Source: Bauldia sp.
GTDB lineage: Bacteria; Pseudomonadota; Alphaproteobacteria; Rhizobiales; Kaistiaceae
Length of the DNA stretch: 6,255 bases
Direction of reading: 5' to 3'
NCBI GenBank assembly: GCA_020442095.1
Contig: JAGRKY010000574.1
Span: forward strand, 1 to 6,255
Shown: piece after piece, positions 1-6,118 of the stretch
Layout of the letters: the number at the start of each line of letters is the position of its first letter
How positions within the stretch are numbered: the stretch's first letter is position 1
Made by a program: the position numbers and the translations under genes
Notes under the pieces: generated by a model
Told to the model about the DNA's origin: nothing
The model's input: the letters and a program-made list of their open reading frames with translations, nothing else
Databases searched by the model: none

Positions 1-1
1 T

Positions 2-79
2 GCCGAACCCCAGACCGGGCTACTCCACATCGCGGCCGGAAATCCATGCGAGAACAGCTATGTGACCTATTCGCTCTAG
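2..79 (+). CDS. C-terminal end of an unidentified upstream protein (partial)
   Basis: An open frame enters from the left edge and ends at a TAG at 77-79, giving 25 residues that finish ...NPCENSYVTYSL. It reads like real protein: about 18 of 25 codons end in G or C, in line with the confirmed genes downstream, and composition becomes more AT-rich right after the stop. The tail has a glycine-rich turn (AAGNPCEN) followed by alternating polar and aromatic residues, as at the end of a beta-rich domain, but I do not recognise the family. It lies on the same strand as the operon and ends 114 bases before the regulator's likely start, so it may belong to the same locus or to an independent upstream unit. 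With only 25 codons, a chance open frame is not excluded. Confidence 0.5.
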   Translation, partial: AEPQTGLLHIAAGNPCENSYVTYSL

Positions 80-94
80 CGGCCGCGAGCGACG

Positions 95-123
95 TTGCAA
101 TTCGGTAGCATGTTTGATAGAAC
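95..123 (+). promoter_or_regulatory. Candidate sigma70-type promoter of the operon
   Basis: A TTGCAA hexamer (95-100, 4 of 6 matches to TTGACA) and a TAGAAC hexamer (118-123, 4 of 6 matches to TATAAT) are separated by exactly 17 bases, in the only clearly AT-enriched non-coding stretch of the window. Transcription would begin near 129-131, inside the palindromic site at 127-146, which fits a repressible promoter. The match is moderate and rests on spacing and context; no start site is known. Confidence 0.45.
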
Positions 124-126
124 GAT

Positions 127-146
127 TTAGTAAATCGATACACTAA
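127..146 (+). promoter_or_regulatory. Putative LacI-family operator (autoregulatory)
   Basis: The 20-bp site is a near-palindrome: left half TTAGTAAATC, and the right half read on the other strand is TTAGTGTATC, so 8 of 10 positions per half match. The centre of symmetry falls on a CG step inside ATCGAT. Many LacI/GalR regulators bind palindromes with a central CG, where the hinge-helix leucine inserts. The site lies just downstream of the candidate -10 element and 47 bases before the regulator's preferred ATG, as expected for autorepression. A second, overlapping 15-bp perfect odd palindrome (CGATTTA-G-TAAATCG, 123-137) shares its bases. I saw no second copy elsewhere in the window. Binding is inferred. 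Confidence 0.6.
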
Positions 147-193
147 CCTTATTGACTTTCCGCAGGGGTCGAAAAAAGGTGGTTCTTGCGCTG

Positions 194-1258
194 ATGAAGT
201 TGCGACCACGCATCTCCGATGTTGCATCCCTCGCCGGCACGTCGGTCAGCACCGTCTCGAATCTTCTCAACGGGCGTTCGGACCGGATGTCGCCAGAGAC
301 GGTTCGGCGGGTTGAGGCGGCCATCGGTGAACTCGGCTATCGGCCGCACTGGGCCGCCCGTCAACTGAAGACTGGTATCGTCCCCATCATCGGGTTGCTC
401 GTTCCCTCAGTTTCGAATCCCTCCCATGGCGACATGGCACGCGCGATCGAGGTGGCTGCCGAAGCGCGGAACCTTCAGGTCGTGCTCGGCAACACCTTGC
501 GCGACCCAGAACGCGAGCAGCGCTATACAGCGAACCTCCTCGATCTCGGGATCAGGGGCGTCATCGTGGCGTCTTCGCCTTTCGACCTCGACCACTTCAA
601 TGACCTGATCGAACGCGGCCTCCGGATCGTGGCGCTTGACCTCGGAGCAGCGCACAACGGTGTCGAGATCGGAATCGACAGCGTGAGTGTCGACAATCGG
701 ATGGCGGGTTATCTCGTTACCCGGCACCTGATTGACCTTGGTCATACCCGGATCGGCTATATCTCCGGCTCGACCGCGACGGTCTCGCGCCAGGAACGCC
801 AAGGCGGCTATCTCGACGCGCTGGCAGAAGCGGGAATCTCATTCGATCCAGCGCTCGTCGCAGCGACGCCGGCCGCATTCGGTTTCGACGATACCAATGC
901 CGCGGATCACGGCCATGCAGCGGCCACGCAATTGCTCGCCCTGCCCCGCAGACCCACCGGGATCGTCGGGTTCAACGACATGCATGCGCTCGGCGCCTAC
1001 GCGGCGGTCCGCGACCTCGGGCTCTCGGTGCCGGAGGACATCTCTGTCGTCGGCATCGACGACATTCTGCTCGGGAGCCTCATTTGGCCGGGCCTCACGA
1101 CCGTTCACCAACCTATCGATGCGCTTGGCGAGGCAGCCGTCGACCTTCTAAGCGGGCGGCTCGGCGACGATGCCGACGGCGAGGCGAGGCATATCCTTTT
1201 GAAACCGCATCTTGTCCAGCGCGCCTCGGCTGGGCCGCCGGGAGACAGCCATGGATAG
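194..1258 (+). CDS. LacI/GalR-family transcriptional regulator
   Basis: This is a ligand-responsive DNA-binding repressor of 354 residues, close to the usual family length of about 330-350. The N-terminal helix-turn-helix spans about residues 7-27 (ISDVASLAGTSVSTVSNLLNG), and the hinge follows with the typical ARQLKTG pattern. From about residue 65 to the end is a periplasmic-binding-protein-like sensor domain, opening with GLLVPSVSNP and containing the family hallmarks HLIDLGHTRIGYISG, GIVGFNDMHALGA and PEDISVVGIDD. The ATG at 194 is chosen because it sits 11 bases after AAAAGGTGG (174-182) and puts the helix-turn-helix at the normal distance from the N-terminus. The in-frame TTG at 152 would add 14 basic residues and has no visible ribosome binding site. 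The gene overlaps the SDR start by 8 bp. It likely controls its own operon through the palindrome at 127-146; the effector is unknown, perhaps the imported substrate or a metabolite of it. Confidence 0.93.
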   Translation: MKLRPRISDVASLAGTSVSTVSNLLNGRSDRMSPETVRRVEAAIGELGYRPHWAARQLKTGIVPIIGLLVPSVSNPSHGDMARAIEVAAEARNLQVVLGNTLRDPEREQRYTANLLDLGIRGVIVASSPFDLDHFNDLIERGLRIVALDLGAAHNGVEIGIDSVSVDNRMAGYLVTRHLIDLGHTRIGYISGSTATVSRQERQGGYLDALAEAGISFDPALVAATPAAFGFDDTNAADHGHAAATQLLALPRRPTGIVGFNDMHALGAYAAVRDLGLSVPEDISVVGIDDILLGSLIWPGLTTVHQPIDALGEAAVDLLSGRLGDDADGEARHILLKPHLVQRASAGPPGDSHG

Positions 1259-1997
1259 AGGGCTCGCCAACAAGGTGGTGTTGGTTACGGGTGGCGCATC
1301 CGGAATTGGCCGGGGCATCGTTGAAGCCTTCGCAGCCGAGGGCGCGCGCGTAGCCTTCAGCTACCTGACGAGCGAAGCAGAGGCCAGGGAGCTTTCCGAA
1401 AAGACCGGAGCCGTCGGGTTGTCGAGCGACCTCACCAGACCCGAGGCCTCGAACGAACTTGTCGAGGCCGTGAAGGAGCGGCTCGGGCCGGTCGAGATTC
1501 TTGTCGCCAATACCGGCGGCCTCATTGAGAGGAAGAAGGTCGTCGATTGCGACCTCGAACTCTGGAACCAGTGCCTTTCGCTGAATCTCACCAGCGCGTT
1601 CCTGTCATGCAAGGCGGTCATCCCGGACATGCTAGCAGCGCGGTCGGGGATCATTGTCACGATTAGCTCGCTCGCGGCCCACAACGGCGGCGGCTTCAGC
1701 GCGGTCCATTACGGGACCGCCAAGGGCGGCCTCTATACCTTCACCAAGGGCCTCGCGCGTGAGGTCGGACCAGACGGCATCCGCGTCAACGGTGTTGCGC
1801 CCGGCCTCATCGCGACCCGGTTTCACGACATCCATTCGACCGACGAAACCCGAAAGGCGACAGTGGATCAGACGCCGCTGCGCCGCGAGGGTACGCCGGC
1901 GGATGTCGCCGGCGCGGTGATCTACGTCGCCTCGGCGGAATCGGCGTTCCTGGCAGGCGAGATAATTGAAGTGAATGGCGGCGTCGGTCTTTTTTAA
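1251..1997 (+). CDS. Short-chain dehydrogenase/reductase (SDR, classical type)
   Basis: This is an NAD(P)-dependent oxidoreductase of the Rossmann-fold SDR superfamily, 248 residues and thus of classical length. It shows the cofactor glycine motif TGGASGIG (13-20), a helix-4 asparagine (N112 in LNLTSAF), the catalytic serine in ISS (S140), Y154 and K158 in YGTAK, the RVNGVAPG segment (178-185), and a C-terminal EVNGG ending. The strand-4 motif usually written NNAG reads ANTGG (86-90). Strand 2 ends FSYLTS without the acidic residue that marks NAD specificity, so NADP(H) is somewhat more likely. The ATG at 1251 follows GGGAG (1240-1244) by 6 bases and lies inside the end of the regulator gene, indicating translational coupling. 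The substrate is probably a hydroxyl or keto group on the imported compound, inferred from the operon; the family is too broad to name it. Confidence 0.93.
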   Translation: MDRGLANKVVLVTGGASGIGRGIVEAFAAEGARVAFSYLTSEAEARELSEKTGAVGLSSDLTRPEASNELVEAVKERLGPVEILVANTGGLIERKKVVDCDLELWNQCLSLNLTSAFLSCKAVIPDMLAARSGIIVTISSLAAHNGGGFSAVHYGTAKGGLYTFTKGLAREVGPDGIRVNGVAPGLIATRFHDIHSTDETRKATVDQTPLRREGTPADVAGAVIYVASAESAFLAGEIIEVNGGVGLF

Positions 1998-2013
1998 CCG
2001 CTGCCGACGGAGG

Positions 2014-2028
2014 CGGCCGGCCCGGCCG
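2014..2028 (+). other. Short GC-rich hairpin after the SDR gene
   Basis: CGGCC (2014-2018) and GGCCG (2024-2028) can pair around a 5-base loop, and two G:U pairs could extend the stem to 2012-2030. The sequence after it, CCTTGTTT, is only partly T-rich. It could be a weak partial terminator or mRNA-processing stop between the regulator-SDR pair and the transporter genes, but such short GC stems are common in high-GC DNA. Confidence 0.25.
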
Positions 2029-2052
2029 TTCCTTGTTTCCGGGCTAACCAGA

Positions 2053-2084
2053 AGTTGATCCGGCTCCAATGGCGGAGCCCAACT
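2053..2084 (+). promoter_or_regulatory. Leader hairpin upstream of the binding-protein gene
   Basis: Inner arms GGCTCC (2062-2067) and GGAGCC (2074-2079) pair perfectly around a 6-base loop. Outer arms AGTTG (2053-2057) and CAACT (2080-2084) pair as well, leaving a 4-base bulge (2058-2061) on one side: 11 base pairs in all. The structure ends 8 bases before the ribosome binding site GGAGAG (2093-2098). It could stabilise the 5' end of the binding-protein message or tune its translation. An in-frame ATG at 2069 lies in the loop and is probably not the start. No promoter or copy of the upstream operator was seen in the 107-bp spacer. Confidence 0.45.
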
Positions 2085-2104
2085 CCAGAGACGGAGAGTG
2101 TGCA

Positions 2105-3055
2105 ATGATCTGGAATCCTCGACTGGTACGGAGTGCGGCGTTGGCCGCGTTCGCCACCATCCTTGGCGCGGGCGTGGCGGCGGCGCAGGATGATCCCTTC
2201 ACTATCTGTGTTGTGCACAACAATGCCGATCATCCGTCGATCACCGCGATCGTCAACGGAATGAACGACGAGTCGAAAATCTACGGGGGCGAAGTCACCT
2301 ATTTCGATCCGGCATTCGATCCCCAGAAGCAGGCCTCGATGGTCGAAGACTGCATTGCACGGAGCCCGAGCGTCATCGTTGTCAACGCGGTCGATCCCGC
2401 GGCTGTCGTGCAGGTGCTCAAGAAGGCTTCCGAGGCTGGCATCCCGGTCGTCATGCAGAATGCCAATACTAACAAGGAGGGTCAGGCCTACACCAAGACC
2501 TTCGTCGGGTCTCAATCCTACGACCAAGGGTATGCGGTCGGGAAGATGATCGTCAAGGCGACCGGCGGCAAGGGCAAGATGGTGATGATCACCGGCAAGC
2601 CCGGCCAGTTCGATGTCGTGCAGCGGGCCGAAGGCGTCAAACAGGCATTTGCTGACGACGGGGCGGACATTGAGATCCTAGCCGAGGAGCCGGCCGACTG
2701 GAGCAAGGACAAGGCATTGACGGTGATGCAGGACCTACTCACCCGCTATCCCGACATCGACATCGTCTTCGGGCAGGACGACCCGATGGCGCTCGGTGCC
2801 CTTCAGGCCATCAAGGCCAACGGCATCGAGGGCATCAAGGTCTTCGGCGTGAACGGCAACAAGGACGCCTGCGACGCGATCAAGGCCGGCGATATGTACG
2901 GCACGGCCATGCAACTCAGCTACATGGTCGGCGTCTACACCGTTCGGGTGGCCTACGATCTCTACAAGGATCGTCAGGTGCCGAGCGAGATGCTCGCGCC
3001 GACGGCGCCGGTGACGCCCGAGAACGTCGACGCACTCTACGATCAGTGCTGGTAA
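2105..3055 (+). CDS. Sugar-type ABC transporter periplasmic substrate-binding protein (RbsB-like)
   Basis: This 316-residue secreted receptor would capture the ligand in the periplasm and deliver it to the two permeases encoded downstream. Residues 1-27 form a signal peptide: basic start (NPRLVR), hydrophobic core, and an AAA cleavage site before QDDPF. The mature part is a two-lobed type-1 periplasmic-binding fold: ICVVHNNADHP (34-44) opens the first lobe, SPSVIVVNAVDPAA (87-100) and AGIPVVMQNA (111-120) are family landmarks, and IVFGQDDPMALGAL (220-233) plus VFGVNGNKDA (246-255) correspond to the conserved DD/NDxMA and G(F/V)(D/N)G regions of RbsB-type proteins. The ATG at 2105 is preferred over the ATG at 2069 because it has GGAGAG 6 bases upstream and gives a normal signal peptide. 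The mature protein carries four cysteines (35, 83, 256, 315), including one in the terminal CW pair, so a disulphide is possible. The ligand cannot be read from sequence; Peripla_BP_4-class receptors bind sugars, polyols, autoinducer-2 and related polar compounds. Confidence 0.93.
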   Translation: MIWNPRLVRSAALAAFATILGAGVAAAQDDPFTICVVHNNADHPSITAIVNGMNDESKIYGGEVTYFDPAFDPQKQASMVEDCIARSPSVIVVNAVDPAAVVQVLKKASEAGIPVVMQNANTNKEGQAYTKTFVGSQSYDQGYAVGKMIVKATGGKGKMVMITGKPGQFDVVQRAEGVKQAFADDGADIEILAEEPADWSKDKALTVMQDLLTRYPDIDIVFGQDDPMALGALQAIKANGIEGIKVFGVNGNKDACDAIKAGDMYGTAMQLSYMVGVYTVRVAYDLYKDRQVPSEMLAPTAPVTPENVDALYDQCW

Positions 3056-3067
3056 CGACTTCGACAG

Positions 3068-3101
3068 GGTGTCCGGCGATATCGCGCCGGACACCGTTTT
3101 C
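3068..3101 (+). terminator. Terminator-like hairpin between binding protein and first permease
   Basis: GGTGTCCGGCG (3068-3078) pairs perfectly with CGCCGGACACC (3085-3095), an 11-bp stem around the 6-base loop ATATCG, followed by GTTTTC. It begins 12 bases after the stop of the binding-protein gene. The short T-run suggests a leaky terminator or a 3'-end stabiliser rather than a full stop, because the next genes complete the same transporter and have no evident promoter of their own. In ABC operons such hairpins are known to keep binding-protein message in excess over permease message. The structure occupies an in-frame GTG at 3069, arguing against that codon as the permease start. Confidence 0.7.
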
Positions 3102-3119
3102 AGGCATGATCGACACACC

Positions 3120-4148
3120 ATGACCGTCGCGCCCGACAGAAACCTCGGCTCGAGCTCACGCCCCGGCGCGAGCGGGTTTAAGGTTCCGTTCGCGTCGCAC
3201 GGACAGGGTCGGTCGGGCGCGGTTTTGCGGGTGCTAAGAAACCACACGGCGCTCATCCTTCTCATCGTCCTGATCATCGCCGGCGGCCTCCTCTCCGATG
3301 TCTTCCTGACTTCACGCAACCTGCTCAACATCATGTGGGCAGTTTCGATCCTGGGGATCATCGCTCTCGGTCAGACCGTCCTTCTGATCACCTGCAACTT
3401 CGACATGTCGGTGGCCTTTGTGGTTGGGCTCGCGGGCATCGTCACCGTGCTCGCGCAGATCGCCGGCCTTGACCTGGTGACGTCGATGGCGCTCGGCCTC
3501 GCGGCGGGTCTGGCAATCGGCGCCCTGAACGGCGTCCTTGTCGTGTACACCGGCGCGAACCCCTTTCTCATTACTCTCGGAACGGCGCTGCTTGCCTATT
3601 CCGTCTCGCTGATGCTGACCCGGTCGCAGACCCTCTACGCGACCATTCCCGAATTCAATATTCTCGGCCGTGGACGCCTTTTTGGTGTCGTCCACTATTC
3701 GGTCATTCTGGTGGTCGTGCTTGCGATCGTCATCGAGTTCGTTCTCCGCCGCACTGCCTTCGGCCGATCGCTCTACGTCATCGGTCTCAACGAGACGGCG
3801 GGCCGCATGTCGGGTCTCGCCATCCGGCGGGTCAAGCTCGTCGCGTTTGCGCTTTGCGGTGGCACTGCAGCCTTGGCCGGCCTGATCATGACGTCGCGCA
3901 CCGGCAGCACCGTCGCGAGCGCCGGCGCCGGCATGGAATTCGATTCAATCATCGCCGCCGTGCTTGGTGGGACGAGCCTGTTCGGCGGTCATGGCGGTGC
4001 GCTCCGGACTCTGGTTGGCGTGCTTGTCCTCGGCGTGCTCAACAATCTGCTGATCCTGCTCAGTGTGCCCATCGAGGGCCAGCAGATCGCCAAGGGCCTG
4101 GTGTTCCTTGCGGTCGTCTGGGCCGACAGCGTGCTTAGACATCCCTGA
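3120..4148 (+). CDS. ABC transporter inner-membrane permease 1 (RbsC-like, BPD_transp_2 family)
   Basis: This 342-residue integral membrane subunit of a sugar-class importer should pair with the second permease to form the channel. After a polar N-terminal stretch of about 40 residues comes a run of hydrophobic segments, starting ALILLIVLIIAGGLL (44-58). Family landmarks are TGANPFLITLGTALLAY (144-160), the cytoplasmic coupling loop FGRSLYVIGLNETAGRMSGL (214-233), and AAVLGGTSLFGGHGG (279-293) with LVLGVLNNLLILL (302-314). Where RbsC-like proteins usually have GGIDLSVG, this one reads CNFDMSVA (92-99). The ATG at 3120 has only a weak AGG 15 bases upstream; a GTG at 3069 would add 17 residues but lies in the strong hairpin, and later TTG/GTG codons near 3225 would remove most of the polar tail. 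The start is therefore less certain than the gene. Confidence 0.9.
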   Translation: MTVAPDRNLGSSSRPGASGFKVPFASHGQGRSGAVLRVLRNHTALILLIVLIIAGGLLSDVFLTSRNLLNIMWAVSILGIIALGQTVLLITCNFDMSVAFVVGLAGIVTVLAQIAGLDLVTSMALGLAAGLAIGALNGVLVVYTGANPFLITLGTALLAYSVSLMLTRSQTLYATIPEFNILGRGRLFGVVHYSVILVVVLAIVIEFVLRRTAFGRSLYVIGLNETAGRMSGLAIRRVKLVAFALCGGTAALAGLIMTSRTGSTVASAGAGMEFDSIIAAVLGGTSLFGGHGGALRTLVGVLVLGVLNNLLILLSVPIEGQQIAKGLVFLAVVWADSVLRHP

Positions 4149-4155
4149 GGCCGAG

Positions 4156-5115
4156 ATGCGCCGGTTCATCGCCTTTGGAGGAGAGCAGACCGCCGGGGTG
4201 ATCGCCGGCGCGATCTTCGTCACCTTCGCCCTGACAGCCGGCGAGTATTTCCTCACCCTGCGGAACCTCGAGAATGTTGCGCGCCAGGTTTCGCTCGATG
4301 CTCCGCTGGTCTTCGGTCAGGCGATCGTACTCATCGCCGGCGGTATCGATATCTCGGTCGGAGCGACGATGGCGATGGCCGCTGCGCTCGCGATTGGCCT
4401 CCAGGAATACGGGACGCTGACGGCGGTGATTGCCGCACTGCTGTTCGGCGTGGCGGTGGGAGCGTTCAATGGCCTTCTGGTGACCAGGGGCGGGATTGTG
4501 CCCTTTGTTGCGACGCTGGGAACGATGAGCGTGATCCGCGGATTGCTGCTCACCTATACCGAACAGCAGCCGATTTCAGGTTCAGACGAAGCATTCCTCT
4601 TCTGGGGCGGCGGCAACATCGGCGTTGTCCCGGTGCCCCTCGTGCTGGCGCTTATTATTCTGGTAGGCCTTGTCGTGCTGTTTGATCGCACGCGAACCGG
4701 ACGCAACATCTACGCGATCGGTGGCAATCGGGAGGCGGCCTACCTAGCGGGCATTCCGGTCGGGCGCTATCTTTTCCTTGCATTCGTCATGAGTGGCATC
4801 CTTGCCGCCGTTTCGGGCGTATTGCTGGCATCCCGGCTCAACTCGGCGACGGTCCAACTCGGTGTTGATACGCCGCTGCTCTCGATCTCGGCGGCGTTGA
4901 TTGGCGGTGCCAGCCTCCTTGGCGGGCGCGGCACGCTCGTTGGTGCATTCCTCGGCGTCCTCGCTCTCGGGATGCTGACCAACGGTATGAATCTGCTTGG
5001 CGTGCACACCTACTACCAGATTGCCGTCAAGGCGACGATTCTTGTCGCCGTTGTCGCGATCGATGCGCTTTCACGTACTTTGGCACGGCGCCGCCAGGCT
5101 GTGGCGGAGCTGTGA
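4156..5115 (+). CDS. ABC transporter inner-membrane permease 2 (RbsC-like, BPD_transp_2 family)
   Basis: This is the second, non-identical membrane subunit, 319 residues. It keeps the canonical landmarks: VLIAGGIDISVGA (58-70), AFNGLLVTRGGIVPFVATLGTM (103-124), the ATPase-contacting loop GRNIYAIGGNREAAYLAGI (182-200), LIGGASLLGGRGT (248-260), and TNGMNLLGVHTYYQIAVKA (275-293), very close to the end of RbsC. The C-terminus is basic (ARRR), as expected on the cytoplasmic side. The ATG at 4156 is 7 bases after the permease 1 stop, with GAGG (4147-4150) overlapping that stop, indicating tight coupling. A longer frame back to 4063 lies wholly inside permease 1 and is rejected. Two distinct permeases imply a heterodimeric channel, as in the LsrC/LsrD importer, unlike the RbsC homodimer. 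Confidence 0.94.
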   Translation: MRRFIAFGGEQTAGVIAGAIFVTFALTAGEYFLTLRNLENVARQVSLDAPLVFGQAIVLIAGGIDISVGATMAMAAALAIGLQEYGTLTAVIAALLFGVAVGAFNGLLVTRGGIVPFVATLGTMSVIRGLLLTYTEQQPISGSDEAFLFWGGGNIGVVPVPLVLALIILVGLVVLFDRTRTGRNIYAIGGNREAAYLAGIPVGRYLFLAFVMSGILAAVSGVLLASRLNSATVQLGVDTPLLSISAALIGGASLLGGRGTLVGAFLGVLALGMLTNGMNLLGVHTYYQIAVKATILVAVVAIDALSRTLARRRQAVAEL

Positions 5116-5128
5116 TGATCGTCCGAAG

Positions 5129-5146
5129 CTTAGGCCCTAAGGAGGT
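5129..5146 (+). promoter_or_regulatory. Strong ribosome binding site overlapped by a 13-bp palindrome
   Basis: TAAGGAGGT (5138-5146) is a full complement of the 16S anti-Shine-Dalgarno end, 5 bases before the nitrilase ATG, and is clearly the strongest ribosome binding site in the window. Its first bases are the right arm of a perfect odd palindrome, CTTAGG-C-CCTAAG (5129-5141). In RNA only a weak 4-bp stem (CTTA/TAAG) with a 5-base loop could form and mask part of the site, so the palindrome may be incidental. Confidence 0.6.
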
Positions 5147-5151
5147 TTCCC

Positions 5152-6108
5152 ATGGCCCGCATGGTCAAGATCACCACGACCTCGCTCGCGACACTCGAAG
5201 ACGTCGCGCCTCCCTATAATCTCCGCTATCCGGATCCGCAGGACACGCTTGCCCTCGGCCTCTCGCTGCTTGATGCGGCCGGCGCCCAGGGTACCGATCT
5301 CGCACTCTTGCCGGAGACCTTCATGGCTGCCGGTCTCCCCGGCACCCAGATCCGCAATGTCGCCGAGCCCCTCGATGGCCCCTCGTTCCGCGCTGTGGCC
5401 GAGATGGCGCGGCGACATCAGATGTATATCGTCGCCGGCTTCTTCGCCGAGATGGACGGGGAAGTCTTCAACATTGCCACTCTGATCGATCGCAAGGGCG
5501 AGCTCGCCGGTATCTACAAGAAGCAGCGGCCGACAGAAGGCGAGATCCTAAGCGGCGTGACGCCGGGAACCGATGCTCCGGTCTTCGACACCGACTTCGG
5601 CCGGATTGCGATGGCGGTCTGTTTCGATCTCAACTGGCAGGACCTCTGGGCCAGCTATGCCAGGGAGCAGGTCGACATCGTGTGTTGGCTCTCGGCCTAC
5701 GAAGGGGGCTTCCCTCTGCAGACCTACGCGTGGATGCACCGGTTCACGGTGGTTTCTTCCGTGTGGCCCTACTTCGCGCGCGTGATTGAGCCTACCGGGC
5801 GGATCGTGTCCCAGACATCGCGGTGGGGGCGGATCGCCGTGCACAACCTCAACCTCGACAAGCGGCTGTTCCACACTGACGGGCATCAGGAAAAACTCAT
5901 TTCGATGCAAACTCGCTATGGTGAGCGTATTCGGTTGGAGACCTTCAACGAGGAACATCTCTTCACGCTCGAGTGCCTCGATCCGAACCTTGCGATCGAC
6001 AGGGTCATCGCCGAATTTGGACTGACCGAGTACGGCGATTTCATCGACCGTTGCACCGAGGTTCAGTCCCAGGCGGTTCGGCAGCCACTGGCGGAACCGG
6101 CGGAATAA
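5152..6108 (+). CDS. Nitrilase-superfamily carbon-nitrogen hydrolase
   Basis: This cytoplasmic enzyme of 318 residues has no signal peptide and is predicted to hydrolyse a C-N bond (amide, N-carbamoyl or nitrile). The superfamily Glu-Lys-Cys triad is visible: E55 in LALLPETF, K124 in [12 protein letters not shown], and C157 in [12 protein letters not shown] Glu just after the lysine motif (E129 or E131) could be the accessory acid seen in many members. Other landmarks are GTDLALLPE (47-55), [22 protein letters not shown] (92-113) and [13 protein letters not shown] (174-186). About 50 residues beyond the core (from about 265) form a C-terminal extension ending in a polar tail. The enzyme sits 36 bases after permease 2 and 10 before the ATPase gene, so it is co-expressed with the importer and probably acts on the imported compound or a close product. 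The branch cannot be assigned by eye; the aromatic residues after the Cys (W162, W166) and CFDLNW are not the classic CYD signature of omega-amidases. Confidence 0.9.
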   Translation: MARMVKITTTSLATLEDVAPPYNLRYPDPQDTLALGLSLLDAAGAQGTDLALLPETFMAAGLPGTQIRNVAEPLDGPSFRAVAEMARRHQMYIVAGFFAEMDGEVFNIATLIDRKGELAGIYKKQRPTEGEILSGVTPGTDAPVFDTDFGRIAMAVCFDLNWQDLWASYAREQVDIVCWLSAYEGGFPLQTYAWMHRFTVVSSVWPYFARVIEPTGRIVSQTSRWGRIAVHNLNLDKRLFHTDGHQEKLISMQTRYGERIRLETFNEEHLFTLECLDPNLAIDRVIAEFGLTEYGDFIDRCTEVQSQAVRQPLAEPAE

Positions 6109-6118
6109 GGCAAGGTAC

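Noticed and set aside
79..86. GCGGCCGC (NotI site) as a sign of a cloning junction
   Set aside because: One 8-bp GC palindrome in high-GC DNA, with no vector-like sequence around it, is adequately explained by chance.
152..193. TTG at 152 as start of the LacI-family regulator
   Set aside because: No ribosome binding site is visible before it, it lies only 5 bases past the operator-like palindrome, and the ATG at 194 has a better-placed site and gives the usual helix-turn-helix position.
407..802. Long open frames on the minus strand (also at 1632-2105, 2735-3361, 3312-3695 and 5548-6249)
   Set aside because: They are antisense shadows of well-supported plus-strand genes, common in high-GC DNA, with low-complexity Arg/Ala/Pro-rich translations and no recognisable domains.
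1982..2009. CGTCGG/CCGACG inverted repeat flanking the T-run at the SDR stop codon as a terminator
   Set aside because: The T-run lies within the 16-base loop rather than after the stem, so it does not have the form of an intrinsic terminator.
2069..2104. ATG at 2069 as start of the binding protein
   Set aside because: It sits in a hairpin loop and would put 12 polar residues before a complete signal peptide; the ATG at 2105 has GGAGAG at the right distance.
3069..3119. GTG at 3069 as start of permease 1
   Set aside because: The codon forms part of an 11-bp stem and has no upstream ribosome binding site.
3106..3123. Five-codon mini reading frame (MIDTP) whose TGA overlaps the permease 1 ATG
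   Set aside because: It could in principle couple translation, but it has no convincing ribosome binding site and is short enough to be chance.
4063..4155. Extended N-terminus of permease 2 inside permease 1
   Set aside because: The extra 31 residues are a frame-shifted reading of permease 1, rich in Arg, Ser and Cys with no membrane character; the ATG at 4156 has its own ribosome binding site.
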